Shown here in pieces: positions 1 to 7,628 of a DNA stretch of 64,000 nucleotides. The stretch is taken from positions 174,216 to 238,215 of the forward strand of contig CAILJB010000076.1 of NCBI GenBank assembly GCA_903834465.1, given 5' to 3'. Origin of the DNA: an uncultured Pseudomonadota bacterium. GTDB taxonomy: Bacteria > Pseudomonadota > Gammaproteobacteria > Methylococcales > Methylomonadaceae. Made by a program: the position numbers and the translations under genes. The first letter of the stretch is position 1. Each line of letters starts with the position of its first letter. The notes beneath the pieces are model-generated. The model did no database searches and was not told the DNA's origin. It saw nothing but the letters and a program-made list of their open reading frames with translations.

Positions 1-907
1 CCACTTTTAAATCTAAACCTAAACTCCACTCACCAAGGTAAGTTTGTTGTTTTAATTCGTGGATAATGTCATCGGCTTCTTGTTTCCATTCACCGCTAGC
101 TTTGTGCATGTGAGTGTAAATATCCGAATCAATATCAGCTCGGTCAAAACATTGATAACGGTGCATATCAAACACCACGTTTTGAAATTCTGGCTCAGGC
201 ATAAAGCCAATGTATTCCCGAAATGAACGAAAACCATCATGAAAAACAACCGCCACTTTATCGGGCGAACAATGTTTACGAATGCGTTGATAGGCGAGCG
301 TGTTGTAATTTTTTAAATAATCGGTTGGCACATCCCAACGCGGTTCGTTTAAAACTTCAATCGCGTGCAGAGCAGGGCGATTGCAATAACGTTCCGCAAG
401 ACGTTCCAAAACACTTAGCGAATGTTCTAAATAGGCTTCTTGCGTATGCCATTCGCACACATCTTTAATGCCACCATTATCAAATCCATTTTGACAACCT
501 GGCGCAGCGTGTAAATCGACAAGAATGTTTAAGCCGAATTCTTCTGCCCAATCGAAGGCGTTATCTAAAATTTCAATCCCACCTACAACAAACGGGTGTT
601 GATTTTCGCCATAACTGCGGTGATAGGGATACTCTGCGCCAAAAATCCAATGTCCCACCGGAATGCGAACCGCGTTAATGCCACGTTCTGACAACCATGA
701 AAAATCGTCGCGGGTAATAAAATTGTTCCAATGCACTTTTAAAATGCTATCAGCTTTGTCGCCTAATTCAGCACAAAATGTGGTTTCATCGGTTGCGTCT
801 AAACCTTCAAAAAGACTAGGTGTCATCCATTTCTCTAACACCAACCAACCGCCTAAATTCACGCCGCGTAATTTTTTACCGCGTGCTTGTTCTACTGTTT
901 TTGTCAT
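1..907 (-). CDS. GH5 family glucanase, exo-beta-1,3-glucanase (GH5_9)-like, partial
   Basis: The reading frame opens at the ATG at 907-905 and runs off the left edge, giving about 302 residues without a stop. The N-terminus has RGVNLGGWLVLEKWM (residues 14-28), typical of the yeast EXG1-like GH5_9 group. The acid/base Glu lies in LNEPRW (E188) and the nucleophile Glu in YLGEWS (E293); HDGF and MHRYQ also match the family. Such enzymes cleave beta-1,3-glucans from the non-reducing end. No signal peptide is visible, so a cytoplasmic location is likely. It starts 12 bases after the stop of the transporter gene, so it is probably the distal cistron of the same run. Exact substrate is inference; the C-terminus is not seen. 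Confidence 0.85.
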   Translation of the reverse strand, partial: MTKTVEQARGKKLRGVNLGGWLVLEKWMTPSLFEGLDATDETTFCAELGDKADSILKVHWNNFITRDDFSWLSERGINAVRIPVGHWIFGAEYPYHRSYGENQHPFVVGGIEILDNAFDWAEEFGLNILVDLHAAPGCQNGFDNGGIKDVCEWHTQEAYLEHSLSVLERLAERYCNRPALHAIEVLNEPRWDVPTDYLKNYNTLAYQRIRKHCSPDKVAVVFHDGFRSFREYIGFMPEPEFQNVVFDMHRYQCFDRADIDSDIYTHMHKASGEWKQEADDIIHELKQQTYLGEWSLGLDLKV

Positions 908-919
908 GTTAAAAACTCC

Positions 920-2620
920 TCACTGTAAAGTAATTTTGCGTTGGTGGAAGGCTTCAGCGCGAGATTCGTGCGTAATCGTTAAAATCGCCGATTTAGGTAA
1001 TTCTTGGCAAATCAAACGCATAATGGCAATTTCTTCGTCGGAATCTAGTGAATCAAAGGCTTGTTGTAATAAAATCCATTTGGGTTGTTGCAATAACAAA
1101 CGCACCGCACCCAAACGTTGTTGTTGTTCGCGCGACAGAGCCGTATCCCAATTATCTATTTCATCCAAATTTTCTCGCAATTCGCTTACGCCAACTAAAT
1201 CGAGTTTTTCTTCCAAATCGCTTTGATTAACGTCTTCTTCAGATAAGGGATAGCAAATTGCCGCGCGTAATGTTCCGGTTGGTAAATAAGGACGTGGCGG
1301 TATAAAAGAAATGTCATCGTCAGGCAATTCAATTTTACCTTCTCCCCAAGGCCAAAAACCAACAATGGCTTTGAATAATTTTGAACCGGTAAACGCATTG
1401 CCGGTAAGTAAAATACGTTCACCGGCTTTGATATGAATATCCATTTTATGCAGACAGACCACGCCATCTAAACGCACGATGCTCAAATCATGCAGACGTA
1501 AAACAGGTTTGTCTGTCTTAATGCGTTCAATGCGATGCGGATCTCTTTGAGAAATTTCTTGTTCTAATTTGTCCAAGGCATGAACCAAACCCAATACCCG
1601 TTCAACGGAAGCACGCCATTCGGCAATTTTTGCCATATTATCAACTGGCCATGAAAGCGCGGATGTCATTTGTTGAAAGGCTTGTGCCGATTGCATTAAC
1701 CCACCTAATGAAATACTACCCAGTACAAAACGCGGGGCAGACACTAAAATCGGAAATGCCATCAGCAACACAGAATGTCCAGACGTAAACATTAAAATAT
1801 GTGTCCACGCGGTTGTTTGTCGTTGCCATGCTTCGACAATATCGTGAAATAAACCGTAACAACGGTGTTGCTCAGTATGTTCGCCGTGTACAAGTGCAAT
1901 AGCTAATGAATTCTCACGCGCATTCACCAAACCAAAACGAAAATTGGCTTCAACGGTTTGACGACCATTTGTCGCTTCAGTTAAAGGACGACCTATCCAC
2001 CAACCTAAAACAGAAGCCCCAGCCGCGTAAAACATCGCTAGCCAAACTAAATGTCCATAAATCGGAATTTCGATAAAACCTAAGTCAAGCGTTATCACGC
2101 CAGACAATGTCCACAAAATTTTGGTAAAACTGACTAAAAGCAAGAGACAAAATGTCAACGAATGTACTAAATCAATCGCAGATTCCGTTGCAATTCGCAC
2201 GTCTTCTGCAATTCGCCCATCCGGATTATCGTGTGAATCAATATTTTGTTGAATGTGCGTAACTAAATAATGTCGTCCATCATTCATCCATTGGTTAATT
2301 AACTTTGTGGTCAACCAATTACGCCAATCGAGTTGCAATGCGCGTTTAACTTTAAAATGTGTCACCGTTACCGCAATATTGGCAACAAAGATAACAATAA
2401 TTAGCCCAACTTGCGTCAATACGCCCGACATGGAACGGCGTTCTAAAGCGTTAAATAAATCTGCACTCCATTCGGTAATCAACACTGCAATGGCAATTTG
2501 TATGACGGTTAAAACAAATAGTCCTAACGTTAATTGATGAATTTTGGTTTTATTTTCGGATTGCCAAAAAGGGGCGGCTAAACGAATAAACTGAGCAAGA
2601 AATCCATTTTGAGTGAGCAT
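920..2620 (-). CDS. SbmA/BacA-YddA-like ABC transporter (fused permease-ATPase) with degenerate nucleotide-binding motifs
   Basis: 566 residues. The N-terminal half is an SbmA/BacA-type membrane domain with hydrophobic segments near residues 28-50, 70-90, 150-175 and 195-215, and the family motif DNPDGRIAEDVR. The C-terminal half aligns with YddA-type ABC ATPases, but key motifs are lost. Walker A reads GNAFTGSK (from G407), one residue short and with no GKS/T. The Q-loop reads IPPRP (Pro at 442). The signature reads LSREQQQR (495-502) instead of LSGGEQQR. Walker B ends LLQQ (519-520) instead of LLDE. The H-loop His (THES) remains. The frame is open throughout, so this is not a simple pseudogene. 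Uptake of peptides or modified antibiotics is known for SbmA, which is proton-driven; a similar ATP-independent role is inferred. A GGAGG sequence precedes the ATG. Confidence 0.85.
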   Translation of the reverse strand: MLTQNGFLAQFIRLAAPFWQSENKTKIHQLTLGLFVLTVIQIAIAVLITEWSADLFNALERRSMSGVLTQVGLIIVIFVANIAVTVTHFKVKRALQLDWRNWLTTKLINQWMNDGRHYLVTHIQQNIDSHDNPDGRIAEDVRIATESAIDLVHSLTFCLLLLVSFTKILWTLSGVITLDLGFIEIPIYGHLVWLAMFYAAGASVLGWWIGRPLTEATNGRQTVEANFRFGLVNARENSLAIALVHGEHTEQHRCYGLFHDIVEAWQRQTTAWTHILMFTSGHSVLLMAFPILVSAPRFVLGSISLGGLMQSAQAFQQMTSALSWPVDNMAKIAEWRASVERVLGLVHALDKLEQEISQRDPHRIERIKTDKPVLRLHDLSIVRLDGVVCLHKMDIHIKAGERILLTGNAFTGSKLFKAIVGFWPWGEGKIELPDDDISFIPPRPYLPTGTLRAAICYPLSEEDVNQSDLEEKLDLVGVSELRENLDEIDNWDTALSREQQQRLGAVRLLLQQPKWILLQQAFDSLDSDEEIAIMRLICQELPKSAILTITHESRAEAFHQRKITLQ

Positions 2621-2647
2621 AGTTGCGAATCCTCCAAAAGATAAAAG

Positions 2648-2707
2648 GCTATCATTTTTTTATTGTTTTATTTTTCGCAGCTTTCGCTGCTCCAATTATT
2701 TGATAGC
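2648..2707 (-). other. Nested stem-loop between hypD and the transporter gene
   Basis: Outer arms gctatca (2648-2654) and tgatagc (2701-2707) pair, enclosing a tight hairpin gcagc-tttc-gctgc (2677-2690). In the minus-strand transcript the outer stem is followed by CCTTTTATCTTTT. It may be a weak terminator or an RNA-processing stem that lowers expression of the downstream transporter and glucanase genes. The T-run is interrupted, so this is uncertain. Confidence 0.4.
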
Positions 2708-2714
2708 TAAAATG

Positions 2715-3803
2715 TCAATGTTGTTGACGATAACGATAATACGCCGCACATGCACCTTCGGAAGAAACCATTGTTGCGCCAAACGGATGTTCTGGCGTAC
2801 AAGTTGTTCCGAATTCGGCGCATTGTGCGGGTTTGATTAAACCTTGTAATACTTCACCACTGCGACATGCCGCAGGTTCTTGTGTGTTAATGGTGCCAAC
2901 GGAAAAACGTTGCTCGGCATTCCATTCATCATAATCCGAATTCAACGCTAAACCACTTTCAGCAATTTCACCTAATCCGCGCCAGTTTCGATTTACCACA
3001 TTAAATACTTTTTGCATTAAGGCTTGCGCGGGCAAATTGCCTTTTTCTTTAACGACGCGGGCATATTGGTTTTCAACGGCAAAACGTTTTTCTTCTAATT
3101 GTTTCACGCACAAATACAAACCCTGCAAAATATCGACCGGCTCAAAACCTGTGACAACAATAGGCATTTTGTATTGTTCACAAATAGGTAAATATTCATG
3201 AAAACCCATAATCGAACAAACGTGACCAGCACCTAAAAAACCTTGCACGCGATGATTAGGTGTCGCTAATAACGCTTGCATCACAGGTGGTACGCGCACA
3301 TGGCAAATCAATAATGAAAAATTTTTGAGTTGACGCAATTTTGCTTGATAAGCGGCTAATGCGGTCGTCGGAGCAGTGGTTTCAAAACCAACACCAAAGA
3401 AAACCACTTCTTTATTAGGTGATTGTTCGGCAATCGTCAACGCATCTAATGGCGAATACACAATGCGAATATCTGCGCCTTGGGCTTTTAAACTGAGCAA
3501 ATCGTGTTGTGAACCCGGTACACGCAACATATCGCCAAACGAACAAAAAATCACATTCGATTGTGCGGCAATGGCTAAGGCTTTATCAATATAAGCCAGT
3601 GGCGTAACACAAACAGGGCAACCAGGGCCGTGAATTAACTCGATTTCATCGGTAAGCAATTGGTCAATGCCGTATTTAATAATACTGTGTGTTTGACCGC
3701 CGCACACTTCCATAATACGCCAACGTTGTGTGGTCAACGATTTAATTGCACTGACCCAATGTTGTGCGAGTTGTGGATTACGAAACGCTTGCATGTAATT
3801 CAT
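2715..3803 (-). CDS. hypD: Hydrogenase maturation protein HypD
   Basis: 362 residues, the normal family length. HypD is the Fe-S scaffold that, with HypC, carries the Fe(CN)2CO unit during [NiFe]-hydrogenase assembly in the cytoplasm. The diagnostic motifs are intact: [10 protein letters not shown] (C34), [10 protein letters not shown] (C62 and C65), [11 protein letters not shown], and a C-terminal Cys set for the 4Fe-4S cluster ([34 protein letters not shown]). The start ATG overlaps the hypC stop by four bases (ATGA), so the two are translationally coupled. hypE, usually next, is absent; the next gene is a transporter. Confidence 0.97.
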   Translation of the reverse strand: MNYMQAFRNPQLAQHWVSAIKSLTTQRWRIMEVCGGQTHSIIKYGIDQLLTDEIELIHGPGCPVCVTPLAYIDKALAIAAQSNVIFCSFGDMLRVPGSQHDLLSLKAQGADIRIVYSPLDALTIAEQSPNKEVVFFGVGFETTAPTTALAAYQAKLRQLKNFSLLICHVRVPPVMQALLATPNHRVQGFLGAGHVCSIMGFHEYLPICEQYKMPIVVTGFEPVDILQGLYLCVKQLEEKRFAVENQYARVVKEKGNLPAQALMQKVFNVVNRNWRGLGEIAESGLALNSDYDEWNAEQRFSVGTINTQEPAACRSGEVLQGLIKPAQCAEFGTTCTPEHPFGATMVSSEGACAAYYRYRQQH

Positions 3804-4045
3804 AACGTGGCTTCAAAGTCGACTAAATCTTGGAAGGCTTGTAAACTTGCTTTTGCTTCCGTTTCATCGAGAACGGATAACGCGAAACCAGCGTGAACAA
3901 TCACATAATCTCCAATTTGGGCTTCGGGGACGTAAGCCAAACTGATTTCTTTTTGTACGCCAGAAAAATCAACATTTCCAGTGCGAAGCAAGACATCGGC
4001 ATTAGCATTTAAGCTAATAATTTTTGCGGGAATAGCTAAACACAT
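3800..4045 (-). CDS. hypC: Hydrogenase maturation chaperone HypC
   Basis: 81 residues. It begins MCLAIPAKI, with the essential Cys2 after the initiator Met; this Cys binds the iron ligand complex with HypD and docks on the hydrogenase large subunit precursor. The [13 protein letters not shown] segment is also typical of the HypC/HupF family. It starts 18 bases after the diguanylate cyclase stop and overlaps hypD by ATGA. With only one hypC-like gene here, it cannot be told whether it serves one or several hydrogenases. Confidence 0.97.
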   Translation of the reverse strand: MCLAIPAKIISLNANADVLLRTGNVDFSGVQKEISLAYVPEAQIGDYVIVHAGFALSVLDETEAKASLQAFQDLVDFEATL

Positions 4046-4063
4046 AATAAGTCCGTAATGGCG

Positions 4064-5350
4064 TTAATTCGCACAATCAAACCAACAAACTTGATTGCGT
4101 CCAGATTCTTTAGCGGTATACATTGCACTATCCGCGCGGTTCAATACCATTTCACTATCGGTATCATCTATAGATAATAACGCGGCACCAATGCTAACTG
4201 TGATGTGAACCATGCCTTTAGGGTGAGAAATAGCGATGTTGGCAACTTCTTTACGCAGACGTTCCGCCATGATGAGTGCTTCATTGCGTCCTGTACTAGG
4301 TAATAAAACGGCGAATTCTTCACCCCCTAAACGGGCGGGAACATCAATATTTCGGGAATTATGTCTCATCACGTTTGCAAATTGTTTTAACACCTCATCG
4401 CCCGTCGCGTGTCCGTAATTGTCGTTAATATTTTTAAAAAAATCTAAATCTAACATGAGCAACACCGCCGAACCACCTAGACGAGAAATACGGTCTGATT
4501 CTTGAGTTAATCGATCTAAAAAAACGCGGCGATTAAACAAACCCGTTAACGGATCGGTATTTGCCAATTTATGCAGCATTTCTTCTAACGATTTACGTTC
4601 GCTGATATTTTCTTTTATACCAATAAAATTGACAATTTCCCCACGACCATTTTTAACCGGCGCAATACTCAATTCTTCGTGATATAAATCGCCATTTTTA
4701 TGTTTATTGATAACTTCGCCGCGCCAATGTTTTCCTGCAAGCAAATTTCGCCACATATCTTGATAAAACAATTCATTTTGTTTACCCGATTTTATCAATT
4801 CACTAGGCTTACTTCCCATCACTTCTTCTAAACTGTAACCCGTTAAACGACTAAAGGCAGGATTTGCCCATTTGATATTAGCTTCGGTGTCGGTAATGAT
4901 GATGCTATTTGCCGCCGCTTCCAATGCGGCAACCAATAACTTGTTATGTGTTTCCATTTCAACGCGAAGTAACGCATAACGAATCACTCGCGCTAAACCA
5001 TCGAATCCAAAATCACCTTTTACCATATAATCTGTTGCGCCTGCTTTTAATGCAGATAACGCAAAATCCACATCGGCACGTCCCGTAAGAACAACAATGG
5101 GAATATCACCTGCCATTTGTCGTCCAATTTCTACGGTTTCTAATCCTTCTGAGTCTGGCAGTGATAAATCTAACAACATGACATCAAAACAAGAATGTCT
5201 TAATTGATGCTCGGCAATTGCTAACGATTCTACCCAAGTGATTTCGAAACTCACATCACGGTTTTGCTTTAACACGGTTTTGACTAAATACGCATCTCCT
5301 GTTTCATCTTCAACCAGTAACACACGAATAGGCGACTTCGCAGAACTCAT
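4064..5350 (-). CDS. Response regulator with PAS and GGDEF domains (probable diguanylate cyclase)
   Basis: Predicted to make c-di-GMP under control of an N-terminal receiver domain. Receiver (about residues 7-125): acidic VEDE, phospho-acceptor Asp in VMLLDLSLPD, Thr in VVLTG, Lys in YMVKG. PAS domain (about 140-255) with TGYSLEEVMG. GGDEF domain (about 265-425) with active site LGGEEFAVLLP and an upstream RNID, which matches the RxxD inhibitory I-site. I chose the ATG at 5350 because it overlaps the stop of the preceding receiver gene by ATGA; an in-frame ATG at 5389 would add 13 unlikely residues. No EAL domain is present. It is the last gene of the sensory module and lies 18 bases before hypC. 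Confidence 0.9.
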   Translation of the reverse strand: MSSAKSPIRVLLVEDETGDAYLVKTVLKQNRDVSFEITWVESLAIAEHQLRHSCFDVMLLDLSLPDSEGLETVEIGRQMAGDIPIVVLTGRADVDFALSALKAGATDYMVKGDFGFDGLARVIRYALLRVEMETHNKLLVAALEAAANSIIITDTEANIKWANPAFSRLTGYSLEEVMGSKPSELIKSGKQNELFYQDMWRNLLAGKHWRGEVINKHKNGDLYHEELSIAPVKNGRGEIVNFIGIKENISERKSLEEMLHKLANTDPLTGLFNRRVFLDRLTQESDRISRLGGSAVLLMLDLDFFKNINDNYGHATGDEVLKQFANVMRHNSRNIDVPARLGGEEFAVLLPSTGRNEALIMAERLRKEVANIAISHPKGMVHITVSIGAALLSIDDTDSEMVLNRADSAMYTAKESGRNQVCWFDCAN

Positions 5351-5796
5351 ATTTTGTGTCCTTGCGGTAAACGCACAAGCGTGAACCAATATTCATTTAA
5401 TTGATGAATCGCGGAAATAAACTGTGACATATCGACAGGTTTTGTAATGTAACTGGCGGCACCTAATTGGTAAGAGCGCACCACGTCATTCTCAACATCT
5501 GAGGTTGTCAATACAACAACGGGGATGTCATTTAACAATGCGTTAGCTTTCATTGCTTCTAAAAATTCACAACCATTCATGCGCGGCATATTTAAATCAA
5601 GAAAAATTAAATCAGGGCGTGGCGCGTTGGCATATTTTCCAACTTTTTGTAAAAAATCTAATCCTTCACTGCCATCGATGACATGATGTAGATTCGCCAT
5701 GATTTTGCCTTCTTTTAACGCCATTTTTACCAAATACGCATCAGCAGGTTCATCTTCTAACAATAAAATTTCAACTGCGTGGGGGTGTTCAATCAT
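5347..5796 (-). CDS. Single-domain response regulator, Rcp1/CheY-like
   Basis: 149 residues, a receiver domain only. It shows LLLEDEPADAYLVKMAL at the N-terminus, the phospho-acceptor Asp in LIFLDLNMPRMNG, Thr in VVLTTSD and Lys in YITKPVD. This longer-loop form matches the Rcp1 subgroup, which usually pairs with bacteriophytochrome-like or multi-PAS kinases. It has no output domain and so probably shuttles phosphate between the two upstream kinases and the REC-PAS-GGDEF protein, whose start codon it overlaps by four bases. It begins about 31 bases after the CHASE kinase stop. Confidence 0.92.
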   Translation of the reverse strand: MIEHPHAVEILLLEDEPADAYLVKMALKEGKIMANLHHVIDGSEGLDFLQKVGKYANAPRPDLIFLDLNMPRMNGCEFLEAMKANALLNDIPVVVLTTSDVENDVVRSYQLGAASYITKPVDMSQFISAIHQLNEYWFTLVRLPQGHKI

Positions 5797-5827
5797 TAAG
5801 GTTTCTCATAAATTAAAATAAAAAAGT

Positions 5828-7624
5828 TTAATTCCCGGTCGGTAAATCAAATACAACCGTTGTGCCACCGCCATTAGTTTCTTTCAAACTCACTGAGCCG
5901 CCGCAACTTTCAATAACTCGCCGGACAATAGCTAAACCAATGCCGGTCGATTCTTGATTATCGTTGACTTGTAATCGTTCAAATACCAAAAAAACGCGCT
6001 CACGGTATTGCGTTGGAATTCCTACGCCATTGTCTTCGACATAATAACGAATTCGTTTTCCTTTGAGTTCGCCATAAATGCGTATTTTGGGAATACGATT
6101 GGGGACACGATAACGCAGGGCATTATCAAGTAATATATCGAAAATGTCATATAATCGTGGTCGGTCAATCGTTACTGTTGGCAGGGCAACGTAATCAATC
6201 TGAGCATAAACTTCAAGAATCAACGGGGCATGATGTTCCACGACTTTTGCAATGATTTCAGTAACTGAAACGGATTCAACAGTTGCTCTGGGTTGTGTTG
6301 CGGCAAGGTAAAGTTGAATGTCTCGAACTAACGCGCGTTGGCGCAATGCACTTTGTTCAATGAAATGCAATGTAATTGCCGCATCTTCATTAGGTGCGAA
6401 GGTAGTTATTAGCTCGTGCTGTAATCGTTGCACAAAACTTACTAACCGTCGCGCGGGTTCTTGTAAATGATGAGCAGAAATATTGGTGAATTGTAATAAA
6501 TCGGCATTTGTTAATGCCAGTTTTTCTTCACTTTTGCGTAATTGCGTGGTTAATTCAAATGCTATTTTAAGTGCATTCGTTCGCATTAAAAAGTAAGTGC
6601 GTAGCAAGAAAAATAATAACAAACTAATAAACACGCCTGCACTGGTTGTAATCCAGACTTTGCCGTAATCCACATTTTTTTCTACGCCTGTAAATTCTTC
6701 AAAACGCAGTGTCCATAACGTCCCGAAAAGCGCCATTTGTGTTTCTAAACTAAAAAGTGGCGCAGGATTATTTAATAAATGATTTTCGCTTTGGTATAAC
6801 AAATTTTCGGGTTGTATTTTATCGCCATCATAAATGTGTAAATGCAGATGAGAGATAGTCTCAATATTTCCATCAGAAACAATATTTTTGAATAAATCCG
6901 TCATGCGAAACGGACTGTAAACCCAACCAAATAAAGCCGCTCGCCGTTGTTCACGCGTATCAATTGGTTTGTTTTTTTGATACACCGGCGCATACATTAA
7001 CGTTCCTGCTTGTACATTTGTCGATTCTTCTTGAAGTAGCGTGACTTTTCCCGACAAACTCACATTTTGACTATCGACCGCATAATCCATTGCCGCACGA
7101 CGAATGGGTTCTGAATACATATCGTAACCAAAGGCGCGTAAATTACGCCCGCTAAAAGGTTCGATGTAAATGATAGAGGTATAAGCATCGCGTTTGCCTT
7201 CTGGTTTCACGCGATAATCTGGGAAACCCGATTGGCGCAAACTATTTTCATGCGCTTTGAGTTGTTCAGGTTTAATCCACAGTGAAAAGCCTAACGCTTG
7301 AATGCCATTAAAATGTTGGTCAAAACTTAACCGCCGGACATAAACTCGCCATTCTTTGCGTGTCACGTCTTCGGAGGCATCAAACATCGCCGCACCACTT
7401 AATAAAATTTGTTTTTGTGCAGCAAGTCGGGCTTGTATTTTTAATTTAACTTCTTCGCAACGTAATTCAAATTTCTGGCGTTCATGCAATTCAATGTCTG
7501 TTTTGACGCGATAACTGACGAATAGCGTTAATAATAAACCTAACAATAATACCAACCATGAAAGTATAAGAAGGCTCTTTTCGCGTACTTTTTTATAAAA
7601 CGTTTCAGTGTTGGATTCATTCAT
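5828..7624 (-). CDS. CHASE-domain sensor histidine kinase
   Basis: 598 residues from the ATG at 7624 (MNESNTETF), four bases after the stop of the upstream kinase; an upstream ATG at 7663 would overlap that gene. Domain order: a transmembrane helix (about residues 15-37), an extracytoplasmic CHASE domain (about 70-290; YRVKPEG, YTSIIYIEPF, FGYDMYSEP), a second membrane helix (about 315-340), a short coil, a HisKA-like region with the probable phospho-His in SAHHLQEP (H385), and an HATPase domain with N-box DILLDNALRY, DNGVGIP and STGIGLAIV. CHASE domains bind small extracellular ligands such as cytokinin-like molecules or peptides; the ligand here is unknown. Confidence 0.92.
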   Translation of the reverse strand: MNESNTETFYKKVREKSLLILSWLVLLLGLLLTLFVSYRVKTDIELHERQKFELRCEEVKLKIQARLAAQKQILLSGAAMFDASEDVTRKEWRVYVRRLSFDQHFNGIQALGFSLWIKPEQLKAHENSLRQSGFPDYRVKPEGKRDAYTSIIYIEPFSGRNLRAFGYDMYSEPIRRAAMDYAVDSQNVSLSGKVTLLQEESTNVQAGTLMYAPVYQKNKPIDTREQRRAALFGWVYSPFRMTDLFKNIVSDGNIETISHLHLHIYDGDKIQPENLLYQSENHLLNNPAPLFSLETQMALFGTLWTLRFEEFTGVEKNVDYGKVWITTSAGVFISLLLFFLLRTYFLMRTNALKIAFELTTQLRKSEEKLALTNADLLQFTNISAHHLQEPARRLVSFVQRLQHELITTFAPNEDAAITLHFIEQSALRQRALVRDIQLYLAATQPRATVESVSVTEIIAKVVEHHAPLILEVYAQIDYVALPTVTIDRPRLYDIFDILLDNALRYRVPNRIPKIRIYGELKGKRIRYYVEDNGVGIPTQYRERVFLVFERLQVNDNQESTGIGLAIVRRVIESCGGSVSLKETNGGGTTVVFDLPTGN

Positions 7625-7628
7625 TGCT

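Noticed and set aside
1195..1467. Overlapping minus-strand frame over the Walker A region of the transporter, suggesting a frameshift that might restore the motif
   Set aside because: The main frame is continuous from 2620 to 920 and reads the flanking ABC landmarks (GFWPWGEGK, SLDSDEE, THES) in register. The alternative frame shows no Walker motif.
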